Shown: positions 6,199 to 6,727 of the stretch, piece by piece
How the letters are laid out: each line of letters begins with the position of its first letter
How positions within the stretch are numbered: the first letter of the stretch is position 1
Assembly (NCBI GenBank): GCA_021849525.1
Contig: JAJZSS010000086.1
Span: 1-6,727, forward strand
DNA from: Chloroflexota bacterium
GTDB lineage: Bacteria > Chloroflexota > Anaerolineae > Anaerolineales > UBA4823
DNA: 6,727 nt
Reading direction: 5' to 3'
Program-made: the position numbers and the translations under genes
Notes under the pieces: generated by a model
The model's input: only the letters and a program-made list of their open reading frames with translations
What the model was told of the DNA's origin: nothing
Databases searched by the model: none

Positions 6199-6727
6199 TG
6201 AACAGCCTTATAAACCTGCCCCTGGTAACGATCATTACACCATCTTATAACCAGGCAGCTTATCTCGAAGAAACCATCCAGTCGGTATTAAGCCAGACGG
6301 GCGTCCAGTTTGAGTACTTCGTAATCGATGGCGGTTCTACAGATGGGAGTGTAGAGATCATCCAGCGCTATAGCCACCGTCTTACCGGTTGGGTTTCTGA
6401 GCCGGATAAAGGCCAGGCAGAGGCGATTAACAAAGGCTTCAGCCGGGCGACCGGCAAATACATCGCCTGGCTGAACTCTGACGATCTGTATCTACCTTAT
6501 GCAGTCTCTCAGGCCATCTCAGCCCTGGAAGCCAATCCTGAGCTGGGTCTGATTTATGGAGATGCCATCTCGATCGATCCCCAAGGGGCTGTGCTAAATC
6601 CCCTTAATTTCAGTGATTGGGGATTGGAAGATTTACTTGGCTTCCGGATCATCTGCCAGCCGGCGGTTTTTATACGCCGCAGTATTCTTATCCAGGCCGG
6701 ATACCTCGACCCGAGTTACCACTACAT
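6198..6727 (+). CDS. GT-2 family glycosyltransferase, N-terminal part (3' end outside window)
   Basis: An open frame runs from the ATG at 6198 to the window edge, giving 176 residues with no stop. The start overlaps the upstream TGA by one base (TGATG), a typical reinitiation arrangement, with no separate Shine-Dalgarno. VTIITPSYNQAAYLEETI (10-27) and IDGGSTDGS (43-51) are the GT-A nucleotide-binding elements. EPDKGQAEAINKG (68-80) is the conserved helix, and WLNSDD (91-96) contains the metal-binding DXD-type motif, with LIYGDA (118-123) after it. CQPAVFIRR (153-161) is the usual acceptor-side block of this subgroup. It is a cytoplasmic sugar transferase of the WcaA/SpsA style, common in exopolysaccharide loci. 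In contrast to the GT-2 at 340, its metal motif is intact. Donor, acceptor and the C-terminal part cannot be judged from this window. Confidence 0.9.
   Translation, partial: MNSLINLPLVTIITPSYNQAAYLEETIQSVLSQTGVQFEYFVIDGGSTDGSVEIIQRYSHRLTGWVSEPDKGQAEAINKGFSRATGKYIAWLNSDDLYLPYAVSQAISALEANPELGLIYGDAISIDPQGAVLNPLNFSDWGLEDLLGFRIICQPAVFIRRSILIQAGYLDPSYHY

Overview
The window is a 6.7 kb, all plus-strand run of eight genes for making or decorating a surface glycan. The genes overlap or sit at most about 30 bases apart. No RNA gene, mobile element, CRISPR array, long repeat or gap over 30 bases was seen, and no internal promoter or terminator is evident, so the stretch is probably one polycistronic unit whose promoter and terminator lie outside the window. 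Composition looks moderately GC-rich. The mix of GT-2 glycosyltransferases, a GT39-like membrane protein and a sulfotransferase resembles exopolysaccharide islands of Chloroflexota (Anaerolineae-like). That assignment is an inference from general protein style, not from a marker gene.

Layout: (1) the 3' end of a PAPS-dependent sulfotransferase (1-362); (2) a GT-2 glycosyltransferase (340-1350); (3) a NeuA-like CMP-sugar synthetase (1356-2045); (4) a D-2-hydroxyacid dehydrogenase of the phosphoglycerate dehydrogenase type (2070-3023); (5) a classical short-chain dehydrogenase (3053-3832); (6) a DUF115/MptE-like protein with GT42 sialyltransferase-like motifs (3829-4641); (7) a GT39/ArnT-like polytopic membrane glycosyltransferase (4663-6198); (8) the 5' part of a second GT-2 glycosyltransferase (6198 to the window end).

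How they may work together: genes 3, 4 and 5 look like a compact module that makes and CMP-activates an acidic, possibly nonulosonate-like, building block. No NeuB-type synthase, aldolase or UDP-GlcNAc epimerase is in view, so the identity of the block is open. Genes 2, 6, 7 and 8 are candidate transferases. Gene 6 directly follows the CMP-sugar module and carries a GNGPSL motif like that of GT42 CMP-sialic acid transferases, which makes it the best candidate to use the CMP-sugar. Gene 7 probably uses a polyprenyl-phosphate-linked sugar on the outer face of the membrane. Gene 1 suggests the final glycan, or an associated acceptor, is sulfated.

Most interesting: the pairing of a CMP-sugar synthetase with a 2-hydroxyacid dehydrogenase, an SDR and a DUF115/GT42-like protein, with no nonulosonate synthase in view. 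This could mark an undescribed CMP-activated acid and its transferase.
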